A program made the position numbers and the translations under genes. The notes beneath the pieces were generated by a model, which did no database searches, had not been told where the DNA came from, and saw only the letters and a list, made by a program, of their open reading frames with translations. Shown in pieces: positions 20,068 to 28,136 of a stretch of DNA of 33,892 nt. The DNA comes from an uncultured Christensenellaceae bacterium (GTDB lineage: Bacteria > Bacillota > Clostridia > Christensenellales > UBA3700), in assembly GCA_944381355.1 (NCBI GenBank), contig CALWKV010000077.1, positions 1-33,892 on the forward strand, read 5' to 3'. The stretch's first letter is position 1. Every line of letters starts with the position of its first letter.

Positions 20068-21099
20068 ATGACAAGAAAGGTTAAAATCGGCAAAATTACG
20101 ATAGGCGGCGGCGAAAAGATAGCCGTTCAGTCCATGACGAACATTAAGACGAGCGATATCGACGCTACGGTAGCTCAGCTTGCCGCTCTCGAAAAGGCGG
20201 GGTGCGATATCGCAAGATGTTCCGTGCCTGACAACGCGAGTGCAGAAGCCCTCAGAGAGATCGTGGCAAGCACTTCAATGCCGATCGTCGCCGATATACA
20301 TTTCGATTACAGGCTCGCCGTAAAGGCGGCTGACGCGGGCGCGGCAAAGATAAGGATCAACCCCGGGAACATAGGCGACGAAAGCAAGGTGGAATATCTC
20401 GCAAAATATCTCAAGGAAAGAGAAATACCCGTGCGTATCGGCGTGAACGGCGGCTCTCTCGACAAGAAATATAAGAATATTCCTCTTGCCGAAGCTATGT
20501 GCGAAAGCGCGCTCGAACACGTATCCCTGCTCGAAAAGCACGGTTTTTACGACATCGTGATATCCGTCAAATCGTCTGACGTCGTGAATACCGTCAAGGC
20601 ATACAGACTTCTTGCGTCAAAGTGCGATTATCCGCTGCACGTAGGCGTGACCGAAGCGGGCATATACGAAAAAGGACTTATAAAGTCGGCTATAGGTATA
20701 GGGTCTTTGCTATGCGACGGGATAGGCGACACCGTGCGCGTTTCGCTTACCGACGATCCCGTCAAAGAGGTCTATGCGGCGAAGGAGATACTCAAGGCGG
20801 TCAACCGTTATGACGGAGCTTACGCCGAGGTAGTCTCGTGCCCCACATGCGCGAGGACTTGCATCGACGTGCAGGGCATAGCCACTCAGGTCGAAGAATA
20901 TGCGCGCAAACTTGACAAGAGCGTAAAGATTGCGGTAATGGGCTGCGTGGTGAACGGCATTGGAGAATCCGAAGGCTGCGACGTGGGCGTTGCGGGAGGA
21001 AAGGACAAGTCCGTCATTTTCAGAGAAGGAAAGATCATCGCGACCGTTCCCAATTCCGAGATACTGAACGCGCTGATAAAAGAGATTGACAGAATATAG
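20068..21099 (+). CDS. ispG: 4-hydroxy-3-methylbut-2-en-1-yl diphosphate synthase (IspG/GcpE)
   Basis: [4Fe-4S] enzyme of the MEP pathway that converts MEcPP to HMBPP. 343 aa, the short bacterial form with no inserted domain. N-terminal TIM barrel (VQSMTNIKTSD, DIHFDYRLA, KIRINPGNIGDE); C-terminal cluster domain with C258, C261 and C293 (SCPTCART and MGCVVNGIGE), and E300 as the fourth ligand, all at the spacing of known enzymes. It takes the slot between rseP and polC where Bacillus has proS, as in many Clostridia. No convincing terminator follows in the 153-nt gap. Confidence 0.97.
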   Translation: MTRKVKIGKITIGGGEKIAVQSMTNIKTSDIDATVAQLAALEKAGCDIARCSVPDNASAEALREIVASTSMPIVADIHFDYRLAVKAADAGAAKIRINPGNIGDESKVEYLAKYLKEREIPVRIGVNGGSLDKKYKNIPLAEAMCESALEHVSLLEKHGFYDIVISVKSSDVVNTVKAYRLLASKCDYPLHVGVTEAGIYEKGLIKSAIGIGSLLCDGIGDTVRVSLTDDPVKEVYAAKEILKAVNRYDGAYAEVVSCPTCARTCIDVQGIATQVEEYARKLDKSVKIAVMGCVVNGIGESEGCDVGVAGGKDKSVIFREGKIIATVPNSEILNALIKEIDRI

Positions 21100-21252
21100 A
21101 AGGTTTTTAGCAGAAAATTATTATAGAAACCGCATTAATTCAGAATAAGAAGCCGAAAATCAGCCGAAATGCTGCCTGATTTCAACGATTTTAATAATAT
21201 GTCACGCAAGACTTCGGCTTGAGGGCAAAACTAAATTATAGCAATATACAAT

Positions 21253-22839
21253 ATGACTGACGACAAAAAGATCAAAGGTACAGAGGGCAAAACCGATTTC
21301 ATCAGACTGCTTAACATACGCTTCGACGGAGCGTACGATTTCTTGCGTGTGCGCTCGGTCGACCTCGATCTCGAGGCAAAGACGGTGTCGGTGCAGATAG
21401 GAGTTCCGTATTTGGGCGGTAAAGATCTGACCGAAGAAGATAAGAAAAAAATATTGTCTTTTGCGATCGAAATTCTGCCTTCGGAATATACCGTGTCGAT
21501 ATCTTACAGAAAATTCGGAGTGGACAGAGATATCGTCTTTAAACTGATTAAAGAATACGTCAACAAGTATCACAGAGCGTATTCCGTACTGCTGTCCAGC
21601 GACAATACCGACATCGTCTGCGACGAAAAACGTGTCGAGATAACTTTTACCGTGGTCAAGTCGGTCGGCGATCTGTTTGAAAAGTGCGGACTTCTCGTCG
21701 GGTTGAAAGAATATCTCGATTCTTCTTACGACAGGGAAAATGCGGTAAAACTTGAGTATACCGACAAGTTTATTATTTCGGAGACGGCAAAAGAAGAAGT
21801 GCCCGTCGTCATCGACGATTGCTATATCGAGATAGGCGCGCTACACAAACTTTGCGGAGGGGAGATCACGTCGAAAGCCCGTTACATACGCGCGTGCAAG
21901 ACGCCCCAGTCGGCAATATGCGTGACGGGAAAGGTCGAGAGCATAATCGCGAAAAATTCAAAGTCGAGCGGCAATCTTTATTACAATTTTACGATCAACG
22001 ACACCACGGGAGTCATGCGTTGCTGCTATTTTACGAGAAAAGCGGCAAAAGGTCCTCTGGACATTCTCGAAGAAGGCAGCGAGATAGCCGTCATGGGAGA
22101 TCTTCAGAACGACTCTTTCCGCGGCGGACTTTCGCTTATAGCAAAAAGCGTAAGCTTGTGCAAGATTAATTATTCTTCGATACTTTCCGATGAGGATCTG
22201 AGACGCAAAAAGACTTACGTGCCGATAAAAGCCAAGCCGCTGGATATCACTACGCAACAGGATATTTTCGACTTCGCGGCAGAAAAACCCTCTTATCTCA
22301 CGGATAATGTGTTCGTTGTGTTCGACCTCGAGACCACGGGACTTATAGACAACGGTGTACCGTGCAAGATCATCGAGATAGGCGCGGTTAAGATAGTCGG
22401 CGGCGTGTGTACAGAGTATTTTTCGACACTCGTGGATCCTGAAATGCACATACCCGAGGGAGCTTCCGCAACCAACCATATATACGACGATATGGTGGAG
22501 GACGCGCCTGTCATAGAGGACGTTTTGCCTGATTTTCTCGCATGGGTCGGCAATGCGGTGCTCGTGGCGCACAACGGCGACAAGTTCGATTTCATCGTTC
22601 TGCGCAACGTTGCGGCAGAACAGGGCATGACCGTGCCTAACCGTACAAAAGATACGATCGTGCTTGCTCAGGCTTATCGCAACGTTACGGGCAGGAGAGG
22701 ACAACTCAATCTGCGCGTGCTCAGTAAGGAGTTCGGAATAGAACTCGTGGAGGCGCACAGGGCGTATTACGACGCATATGCCACGGCGCAGCTTTTTATC
22801 AAACTCTGCGATTACGTAGATCCGTCAAGGATCGGTTGA
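21253..22839 (+). CDS. PolC-derived protein: N-terminal region + OB fold + DEDDh exonuclease, no polymerase
   Basis: 528 aa at the exact polC position (after rseP/ispG, before rimP-nusA). Residues about 1-200 resemble the divergent PolC N-terminal region. About 215-305 form the PolC OB fold (TGKVESIIAKNSKSSGNLYY, TINDTTGVMRCCYF, GDLQNDSFRGGLSLIA). About 350-525 are a DnaQ-like exonuclease with all DEDDh residues: D358 and E360 (FDLETTG), D446 (AHNGDKFDF), H502 and D507 (HRAYYDA). In PolC the exonuclease sits inside a PHP domain followed by the polymerase and finger domains. Here a linker of about 45 residues replaces the first PHP part, and the protein stops after the exonuclease. It could proofread in trans for a polymerase encoded elsewhere, or act as a nuclease in repair or RNA turnover. 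No Shine-Dalgarno precedes the ATG. A terminator follows at 22906. Confidence 0.9.
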   Translation: MTDDKKIKGTEGKTDFIRLLNIRFDGAYDFLRVRSVDLDLEAKTVSVQIGVPYLGGKDLTEEDKKKILSFAIEILPSEYTVSISYRKFGVDRDIVFKLIKEYVNKYHRAYSVLLSSDNTDIVCDEKRVEITFTVVKSVGDLFEKCGLLVGLKEYLDSSYDRENAVKLEYTDKFIISETAKEEVPVVIDDCYIEIGALHKLCGGEITSKARYIRACKTPQSAICVTGKVESIIAKNSKSSGNLYYNFTINDTTGVMRCCYFTRKAAKGPLDILEEGSEIAVMGDLQNDSFRGGLSLIAKSVSLCKINYSSILSDEDLRRKKTYVPIKAKPLDITTQQDIFDFAAEKPSYLTDNVFVVFDLETTGLIDNGVPCKIIEIGAVKIVGGVCTEYFSTLVDPEMHIPEGASATNHIYDDMVEDAPVIEDVLPDFLAWVGNAVLVAHNGDKFDFIVLRNVAAEQGMTVPNRTKDTIVLAQAYRNVTGRRGQLNLRVLSKEFGIELVEAHRAYYDAYATAQLFIKLCDYVDPSRIG

Positions 22840-22905
22840 GACTTTTGCTTCGGATCTCAGCTGATTGTGTCGAGGCAAAAATTCTGACGCGCATTATGAT
22901 TTTGC

Positions 22906-22946
22906 CGTATTTTTCACGTCTTTTCAATGAAAAATACGCTTTTCTT
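22906..22946 (+). terminator. Intrinsic terminator after the PolC-derived gene
   Basis: CGTATTTTTCA (22906-22916) pairs perfectly with TGAAAAATACG (22928-22938), followed by CTTTTCTTGTT. A weaker overlapping hairpin (GGCAAAA near 22874 with TTTTGCC near 22900) lies just before it. Confidence 0.75.
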
Positions 22947-22985
22947 GTTGCCTGTGCGTAAAAAATATTCATTCTCTATGAAAAG

Positions 22986-23015
22986 TTGTTGATTTTATTG
23001 TTTTTGTGTGATAAT
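22986..23015 (+). promoter_or_regulatory. Extended -10 promoter for the rimP-nusA-infB operon
   Basis: TTGTTG at 22986-22991, 18-bp spacer, and GATAAT at 23010-23015 preceded by TGT (extended -10). TTGATT-17-TAATAT (22989/23012) is an overlapping alternative. The predicted leader is about 60 nt. Confidence 0.7.
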
Positions 23016-23042
23016 ATATACACAAGATAGTATTGATTTACT

Positions 23043-23064
23043 AAGCGGCTGACATCAGTCGCTT
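23043..23064 (+). promoter_or_regulatory. rimP leader hairpin
   Basis: A 9-bp stem with a 4-nt loop (AAGCGGCTG with CAGTCGCTT, one G-U pair) lies in the predicted leader, ending 9 nt before AAGGAG (23074-23079). Structured rimP leaders are known in other Firmicutes. I cannot say this is the same motif. Confidence 0.45.
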
Positions 23065-23084
23065 ATGTTATATAAGGAGAATAT

Positions 23085-23549
23085 ATGTCTAAGATCTGCG
23101 ACAGCGTCACCGCGCTCATATTACCGATACTCGAGAAAATGAATATCGAACTGGTTGAGGTCGAGTTCAAAAAACGTGGAGAGCAATGCGATCTGACCGT
23201 CTTTATCGACAAGGACGGAGGCGTTTCTCTCGACGATTGCGAAGCGGTACACAATGCGATAGACGCGCCGCTCGACGATCTGGATCCGACAGGCGGCAAA
23301 CCCTATACGCTCAACGTTTCGTCGCCCGGTCTCGACAGACCTTACAAGACGCTTCGCGATTACCGCAAGCACATAGGAGAGGAGACCGAGTTTTCTCTCT
23401 TCAAGCCGATAGAAGGCGTCAAGAAGTTCGAGGCGGTGATCAAGAACGTCGATGACGACTTCACTACGGTTACCGTAGACCTGAAAGGTAAAACCATACA
23501 ACTAAATATAAAAGAGATAGCCCTCGCGAGAGCGGTTATCAAGTTCTAG
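23085..23549 (+). CDS. rimP: Ribosome maturation factor RimP
   Basis: Helps assembly of the 30S subunit. 154 aa, the normal size. N-terminal domain with IELVEVEFKKRGEQCDLTVFIDKDGG and SLDDCEAVHNAID, then the signature YTLNVSSPGLDRPYKTLRDY, and a C-terminal SH3-like domain ending IQLNIKEIALARAVIKF. AAGGAG at 23074-23079 sets the start. nusA begins 9 nt after its stop, the universal rimP-nusA pair, and this gene heads a ten-gene run to 31722. Confidence 0.96.
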   Translation: MSKICDSVTALILPILEKMNIELVEVEFKKRGEQCDLTVFIDKDGGVSLDDCEAVHNAIDAPLDDLDPTGGKPYTLNVSSPGLDRPYKTLRDYRKHIGEETEFSLFKPIEGVKKFEAVIKNVDDDFTTVTVDLKGKTIQLNIKEIALARAVIKF

Positions 23550-23558
23550 GAGGACAAA

Positions 23559-24635
23559 ATGATTAACAAGGACTTTTTTCTTGCGCTCGATTTGCTTGAA
23601 AAAGAAGGAAAAATCGACAAAGAATTGACGATCAAGTCGCTTGAAGCCGCTATTGCCGCGGCGTACAAGAGAGAATCCGGCGAAGCGCGCCCCGTCAGCG
23701 TGCAGATCGACGAACAGCGCAACCGCATCAGGATCGTCGCTTATCAGGAAGTTGTCGAGACCGTCGAAGATCCCGACAAAGAGATCTCTCTCGAGGACGC
23801 AAAGGCGATAAAGTCGTCTTATAAGGTAGGCGACCGCGTTACGGAAGAAATATCTCCCAAGGATTTCAGCCGTATCGACGCGCAGACCGCAAAGCAGGTC
23901 TTTATGCAGAGACTGATGGACGAGCACAAGAAAATCACCTTGGAAGATATGACCCAGAAAGAGGGTGAGATCGTCACCGCGCAGATCAGAAGAATCGACG
24001 GAGACAGGATCTACCTCGACATTTCGGGTTCTCAGATGGAAGGCGTGATGATGCCTCAGGATCAGGTCAAAGGCGAGATCTACAAGCAGGGCGACGTGCT
24101 CAAAGTCTACGTCAAGAATATCCGCACCGACTTCAAGGGCGGCTCTCAGGTTATGGTTTCCAGATCGCACAGAGATTTTGTCAAGAGACTCTTTGAAATG
24201 GAAGTGCCCGAGATCAAATCAGGTCTCGTCAAGATCAGAAAGATCGTCAGAGAGGCGGGATACAGAACGAAGATGGCGGTTTATTCCGACGATCCGAGCG
24301 TTGACGCAGTCGGCAGCTGTATCGGTCAGAGAGGCATGAGAATAAACGGCATAGTCGGGGAGCTTAACGGCGAGAAAATCGACGTCATCGGCTGGTGTTC
24401 CGATCCGCTTGAATACATTGCAAGAGCGCTCAGCCCCGCCAAAGTGCTGATGGTGCAGGTCAACGATGAAGAAAAGAGCGCAAAGGCTATCGTTGCGGAC
24501 GACAAACTCTCGCTCGCTATAGGCAAGCAGGGACAGAACGTTCGTCTCGCGGCAAAACTTACCGAGTGGAAGATTGACGTAAAACCGTATTCTTCCGTCG
24601 AGAACATGGTCGGAAGCGGCGACGGAGAGGAGTAA
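23559..24635 (+). CDS. nusA: Transcription termination/antitermination factor NusA
   Basis: Binds RNA polymerase and nascent RNA and modulates pausing and termination. 358 aa, the short Gram-positive form without the C-terminal acidic repeats of E. coli. N-terminal RNAP-binding domain about 1-125, S1 domain about 130-200 (EGEIVTAQIRRIDGDRIYLD), KH1 with VPEIKSGLVKIRKIVREAG and CIGQRGMRI, and KH2 ending LAIGKQGQNVRLAAKLT. TAGGAGGA precedes the ATG. The rnpM GTG start comes 3 nt after its stop. Confidence 0.97.
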   Translation: MINKDFFLALDLLEKEGKIDKELTIKSLEAAIAAAYKRESGEARPVSVQIDEQRNRIRIVAYQEVVETVEDPDKEISLEDAKAIKSSYKVGDRVTEEISPKDFSRIDAQTAKQVFMQRLMDEHKKITLEDMTQKEGEIVTAQIRRIDGDRIYLDISGSQMEGVMMPQDQVKGEIYKQGDVLKVYVKNIRTDFKGGSQVMVSRSHRDFVKRLFEMEVPEIKSGLVKIRKIVREAGYRTKMAVYSDDPSVDAVGSCIGQRGMRINGIVGELNGEKIDVIGWCSDPLEYIARALSPAKVLMVQVNDEEKSAKAIVADDKLSLAIGKQGQNVRLAAKLTEWKIDVKPYSSVENMVGSGDGEE

Positions 24636-24638
24636 CCC

Positions 24639-24908
24639 GTGAAAAAGATACCCGAAAGGACTTGCATAGCTTGCCGTACGATGAAGCCGAAAAACGAACT
24701 GATCAGGGTCGTGCGCGATCCCGAAGGCATTATTTCTCTCGACTTTACGGGCAAGAAGAACGGCAGGGGCGCTTATATCTGCAAGGACAAAGCGTGTCTC
24801 GCAAAATGCGTGAAGTCCAAGGGGCTTGACCGTGCGCTCGGCTGCAAGGTCGACGACGACGTCTATCAGAGACTATTGAAAGAATACGACGAAAATGGCG
24901 GCAATTGA
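24639..24908 (+). CDS. rnpM: YlxR family RNase P modulator RnpM
   Basis: Small RNA-binding protein of 89 aa encoded between nusA and ylxQ in Firmicutes. In B. subtilis the YlxR protein was shown to bind RNase P RNA and modulate its activity. The family signature is clear: RTCIACRTMKPKNELIRVV, then FTGKKNGRGAYICKDKAC. Starts with GTG at 24639, with GGAGAGGAG just upstream inside the nusA end. Its last 14 nt overlap ylxQ. The matching RNA gene, rnpB, is at the left edge of this same window. Confidence 0.93.
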   Translation: MKKIPERTCIACRTMKPKNELIRVVRDPEGIISLDFTGKKNGRGAYICKDKACLAKCVKSKGLDRALGCKVDDDVYQRLLKEYDENGGN

Positions 24909-25188
24909 CAGTTATCTCGGCTTTGCCGTCAGGGCAAACAAGGCGGTTTTCGGTCTCGAATGTCTTTTGAGGCTGAAAAAGACGCCCGCAGTCGTAATAT
25001 ATGACGCAAGTCTGGGCGCAAGCGCAAAACGCAAAGCACAGTTCTTTTGTCAGAAAGCGGGAGTGGAATTTCTTCCCGTCGAAGAAGGATATCTCAGCGC
25101 AACGCTTAAAAGAAACAACGTGAAGATCGTAGCGGTTTCAGACGAATCGCTCGGCAATCAGATCAAACGAATACTTACGTCGGACTGA
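24895..25188 (+). CDS. L7Ae-family kink-turn RNA-binding protein (YlxQ-like)
   Basis: 97 aa protein of the L7Ae/L30e/S12e fold; relatives bind kink-turn RNA. Seen here: YLGFAVRANKAVFGLECLL at the N-terminus and VVIYDASLGASAKRKAQFFC in the middle, the region that normally contacts RNA, then LKRNNVKIVAVSDESLGNQIKRIL. It overlaps rnpM by 14 nt and has only a weak ribosome-binding site, so it is probably translated by coupling. Its place between rnpM and infB is conserved. The exact target in this organism is unknown. Confidence 0.92.
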   Translation: MAAIDSYLGFAVRANKAVFGLECLLRLKKTPAVVIYDASLGASAKRKAQFFCQKAGVEFLPVEEGYLSATLKRNNVKIVAVSDESLGNQIKRILTSD

Positions 25189-25213
25189 CCGACGATGCAA
25201 ACGGAGGTAGCTT

Positions 25214-27781
25214 GTGGCAAGCGAAAACAACACGACCGAAAAGGTGGATTACACTAAAAACCTTAAGGAGGTAGGCGATTTTGTCAATGGCAAAGTCAAG
25301 CCGCTTATCGCCAGGGTGGTATCTTCGAGAACCAATGTCAGAGAGGCTCTCGGAAAGATCGCTCAGGTAAAGGCGGAGCTTATCAGACAGGCGCAAGAGG
25401 AATTGCAGCGTATAGAGGACGAGAAGAACGCGGCAACTAAACAGGACGCGCCCGAGGAAGTTTCTACGCCTGCCGCCGAAAAAATCAAGCAGGAAGAAGC
25501 GCCCGCAGTCGTAGAGGACGTTGCGAAAGAATCTCCCGCAGAGGAGGTCAGACTTGTCGTGCCTAAGCAGCCTGCGGCTCCCGTAGCGCAGGAAAAACCT
25601 GTGCAGAAACCTGCTCATACGAGAACTTATATCAATCCCGAAGCGCAGCTCGGTCAGAGACGCGAGGGACAGAGACAACAGGGTGGATTCCAGCCCAGAC
25701 AGCAAGGAGACAGACCCCGTCGTCCCAATGGCACGCAGGGAGGATTCCAGCCGAGAGCTCAAGGCGGCACTCAGACGAGAGTATTTGAAATGCCTCCCCA
25801 GCAGGGCGCTGCAAATCAGTACAAGAAAGACGCCAAGAAAAAGCAGAGCGGCTCGAAGGACGACAACAAAAAGGGTCTCAGCAAACGCGATCTTCTCAAA
25901 AAGGGCTACGTTTACGAGGGTGGAGACGATGAAGACGGACAGGTCAGGCACGTCAAAGTCCGCAGAGGAGGCAAAAAAGAAGTCTTTACTCCTCAGGCTA
26001 TCGTAATCGAACACGCTGTTATTAATACCGATCCCGTGGCGATCAAAGTTCTCAGCGAAAAAATCGGCAAAAGCTCGACTGAAATAGTCAAAAAACTGTT
26101 TGACATGGGCAAATTCGCGACCATAAACGACAGTGTAGATTTTGAAACAGCAGAATTCGTCGCGCTCGAATACGGTATCACTCTCGAACTCAAGCAGGAT
26201 ACCACCGCAGAGGACAAACTCAACGAACTCACGCATATCGAATATTCCGAGGACAAACTCAAGAGACGTCCCCCCATCGTTACCATCATGGGTCACGTCG
26301 ACCACGGCAAGACGTCGCTTCTCGACTACATCAGAAAGAGCAACGTTGCGCGCGGCGAGGCGGGCGGCATAACTCAGCATATCGGAGCGTATTCGATCGA
26401 GGTAAACGGCGAGAAGATCACTTTCCTCGATACACCGGGTCACCAGGCGTTTACGGCGATGAGAATGAGAGGCGCCAATGTCACTGACATTGCGGTCATC
26501 GTAGTTGCGGCAGACGACGGCATCATGCCTCAGACCGTTGAGGCGATCAACCACGCAAAGAACGCAGGCGTTGCGATAATCATCGCCGCCAACAAGATAG
26601 ACAAGCCGACGGCAAACGTCGAAAATCTCAAGCAGCAGCTTGCGGCGCACGATATCCTCGTAGAGGAATGGGGCGGAGACGTAATGCTGTGTCCCGTCAG
26701 CGCAAAGACGGGTCAGGGCGTGCCCGAACTTCTCGAGGGCATTCTTCTCGTAGCGGAAGTGCTCGACCTCAAGGCTGTCGAGGACAGTCCCGCACAAGGC
26801 TCTATCATCGAAGCGAGACTTGACAAAGGTCTCGGACCTGTCGCGACGGTACTCGTTCAGAGCGGAACTTTGCACGTATCCGACTACGTCGTGGCAGGCA
26901 CCTGCATTGGCAAGATACGTTCTATGACCGACTTTACGGGCAAACGCGTCAAAGAGGCGAAACCTTCTTTTGCGGCTCAGGTGCAAGGATTCAGCGAAGT
27001 GCCCAACGCAGGAGACAAACTCGTGGTGGTAAGCGACGAAAAACTTGCGAAAGAAGTCGCGGCAGAGAGAGCCGCCAAGGAAAGGATCGAGATGCAGAAC
27101 CGCACCGCGGGAGCGAAAACTCTCGAAGATATGTTCAAGGACGCTTCTTCCGGGGAGGTCAAGTCTCTCGCTGTTATAATAAAAGCGGACGTACAAGGTT
27201 CTGCCGAAGCGATGAAGCAGTCGTTGCTCGAAATTTCCGACAAGATGAAGGACGACAACGTCAAGATATCGATAATACACGCAGGCGTCGGCGCGATCAG
27301 CGAAGGCGACGTCAACCTCGCGTACACTTCCAACGCTCTGATACTAGCGTTTAACGTAAAGGCAGAGCCGAAGGCAAGACAGCTTGCAGAGAAAAGTTCT
27401 ATCGAGATCAGATATTATCGCGTCATATACGAAGCAATCGAGGACATCACCGCGGCGCTCAAGGGTATGCTTGCCCCCGTATTCAAAGAGGAGATCGTCG
27501 GACATGCAGAAGTCAGAGCGACTTTCAGGATCAGCGGCGTAGGTATTATTGCAGGTTGTTACGTTACCGACGGCAAGATCTCGAGGACGAACAAGGCAAG
27601 ACTTATCCGCGACAATATCGTGGTGTTCGACGGCGACATCGCGTCTCTCAAGAGAGAAAAGAGCGACGCAAAAGACGTTGCGAGCGGTTACGAGTGCGGT
27701 ATCGGTCTTGAAAAGTTCGGCGATATCAAAGAAGGCGATATCATCGAAGCGTACGAGATGATACAGGTGAAGAATGAATAG
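25214..27781 (+). CDS. infB: Translation initiation factor IF-2
   Basis: GTPase that brings fMet-tRNA to the ribosome and drives subunit joining. 855 aa, starting with GTG at 25214 behind GGAGGT (25203-25208). The first ~230 residues are a low-complexity, charged, Gln/Pro/Arg-rich extension containing two GGFQPR repeats near residues 157 and 176. The IF2_N helical region follows (KIGKSSTEIVKKLFDMG). The G domain has G1 GHVDHGKTS at 360-368, G3 DTPGHQAF and G4 NKID, followed by domains II, III and IV. Overlaps rbfA by 8 nt. The ylxP gene often found between infB and rbfA is absent. Confidence 0.98.
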   Translation: MASENNTTEKVDYTKNLKEVGDFVNGKVKPLIARVVSSRTNVREALGKIAQVKAELIRQAQEELQRIEDEKNAATKQDAPEEVSTPAAEKIKQEEAPAVVEDVAKESPAEEVRLVVPKQPAAPVAQEKPVQKPAHTRTYINPEAQLGQRREGQRQQGGFQPRQQGDRPRRPNGTQGGFQPRAQGGTQTRVFEMPPQQGAANQYKKDAKKKQSGSKDDNKKGLSKRDLLKKGYVYEGGDDEDGQVRHVKVRRGGKKEVFTPQAIVIEHAVINTDPVAIKVLSEKIGKSSTEIVKKLFDMGKFATINDSVDFETAEFVALEYGITLELKQDTTAEDKLNELTHIEYSEDKLKRRPPIVTIMGHVDHGKTSLLDYIRKSNVARGEAGGITQHIGAYSIEVNGEKITFLDTPGHQAFTAMRMRGANVTDIAVIVVAADDGIMPQTVEAINHAKNAGVAIIIAANKIDKPTANVENLKQQLAAHDILVEEWGGDVMLCPVSAKTGQGVPELLEGILLVAEVLDLKAVEDSPAQGSIIEARLDKGLGPVATVLVQSGTLHVSDYVVAGTCIGKIRSMTDFTGKRVKEAKPSFAAQVQGFSEVPNAGDKLVVVSDEKLAKEVAAERAAKERIEMQNRTAGAKTLEDMFKDASSGEVKSLAVIIKADVQGSAEAMKQSLLEISDKMKDDNVKISIIHAGVGAISEGDVNLAYTSNALILAFNVKAEPKARQLAEKSSIEIRYYRVIYEAIEDITAALKGMLAPVFKEEIVGHAEVRATFRISGVGIIAGCYVTDGKISRTNKARLIRDNIVVFDGDIASLKREKSDAKDVASGYECGIGLEKFGDIKEGDIIEAYEMIQVKNE

Positions 27782-28136
27782 GCTTGACAGAATCAATTCA
27801 GAACTAAAAAGACAGCTTGCGGAGATCCTGCGCGACGGCGTCCGAGACCCGAGGGTCAGAGGTATGATCAGCGTAATGGAAGTCAGCGTCGACAAGGATC
27901 TGACGCTTGCGAAGGTCTACGTGAGTATTTTCGGTGCAGACGGCGCCGAGGAAGAAGTCCTTGCAGGGCTTAACAGCGCGCAGGGATATATAAAATCCAG
28001 GCTCAAGAATATGATGATACTGCGTGCGATACCTGCGCTCCGCTTTATTCTCGACACGTCTATCAGCTACGGCATGAGTATGGATAAAAGACTGACGGAG
28101 TTGACAAAAAATGACGGTAAACGATCAACAGATTGA
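27774..28136 (+). CDS. rbfA: 30S ribosome-binding factor RbfA
   Basis: KH-type protein that helps 16S rRNA 5'-end maturation and late 30S assembly. 120 aa, normal size. Motifs: RINSELKRQLAEILRDGVRDPRV, MISVMEVSVDKDLTLAKVYVS, then LRAIPALRFILDTSISYG at the usual end. AGGTGA at about 27764-27769, inside infB, serves as ribosome-binding site. Its end overlaps nrnA by 26 nt, so the two are tightly coupled. Confidence 0.95.
   Translation: MNRLDRINSELKRQLAEILRDGVRDPRVRGMISVMEVSVDKDLTLAKVYVSIFGADGAEEEVLAGLNSAQGYIKSRLKNMMILRAIPALRFILDTSISYGMSMDKRLTELTKNDGKRSTD

Noticed and set aside
22840..23084. Possible hidden remains of the PolC polymerase or PHP domain after the exonuclease
   Set aside because: The gap holds a terminator, a promoter and a leader hairpin; no frame encodes polymerase motifs.
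25175..27280. 701-codon open frame on the minus strand opposite infB
   Set aside because: It mirrors infB, has no recognisable domain, and is an effect of codon bias in the real gene on the other strand. The same applies to the other long antisense frames, for example opposite ruvX, nrnA, the peptidase and the glucan synthase genes.
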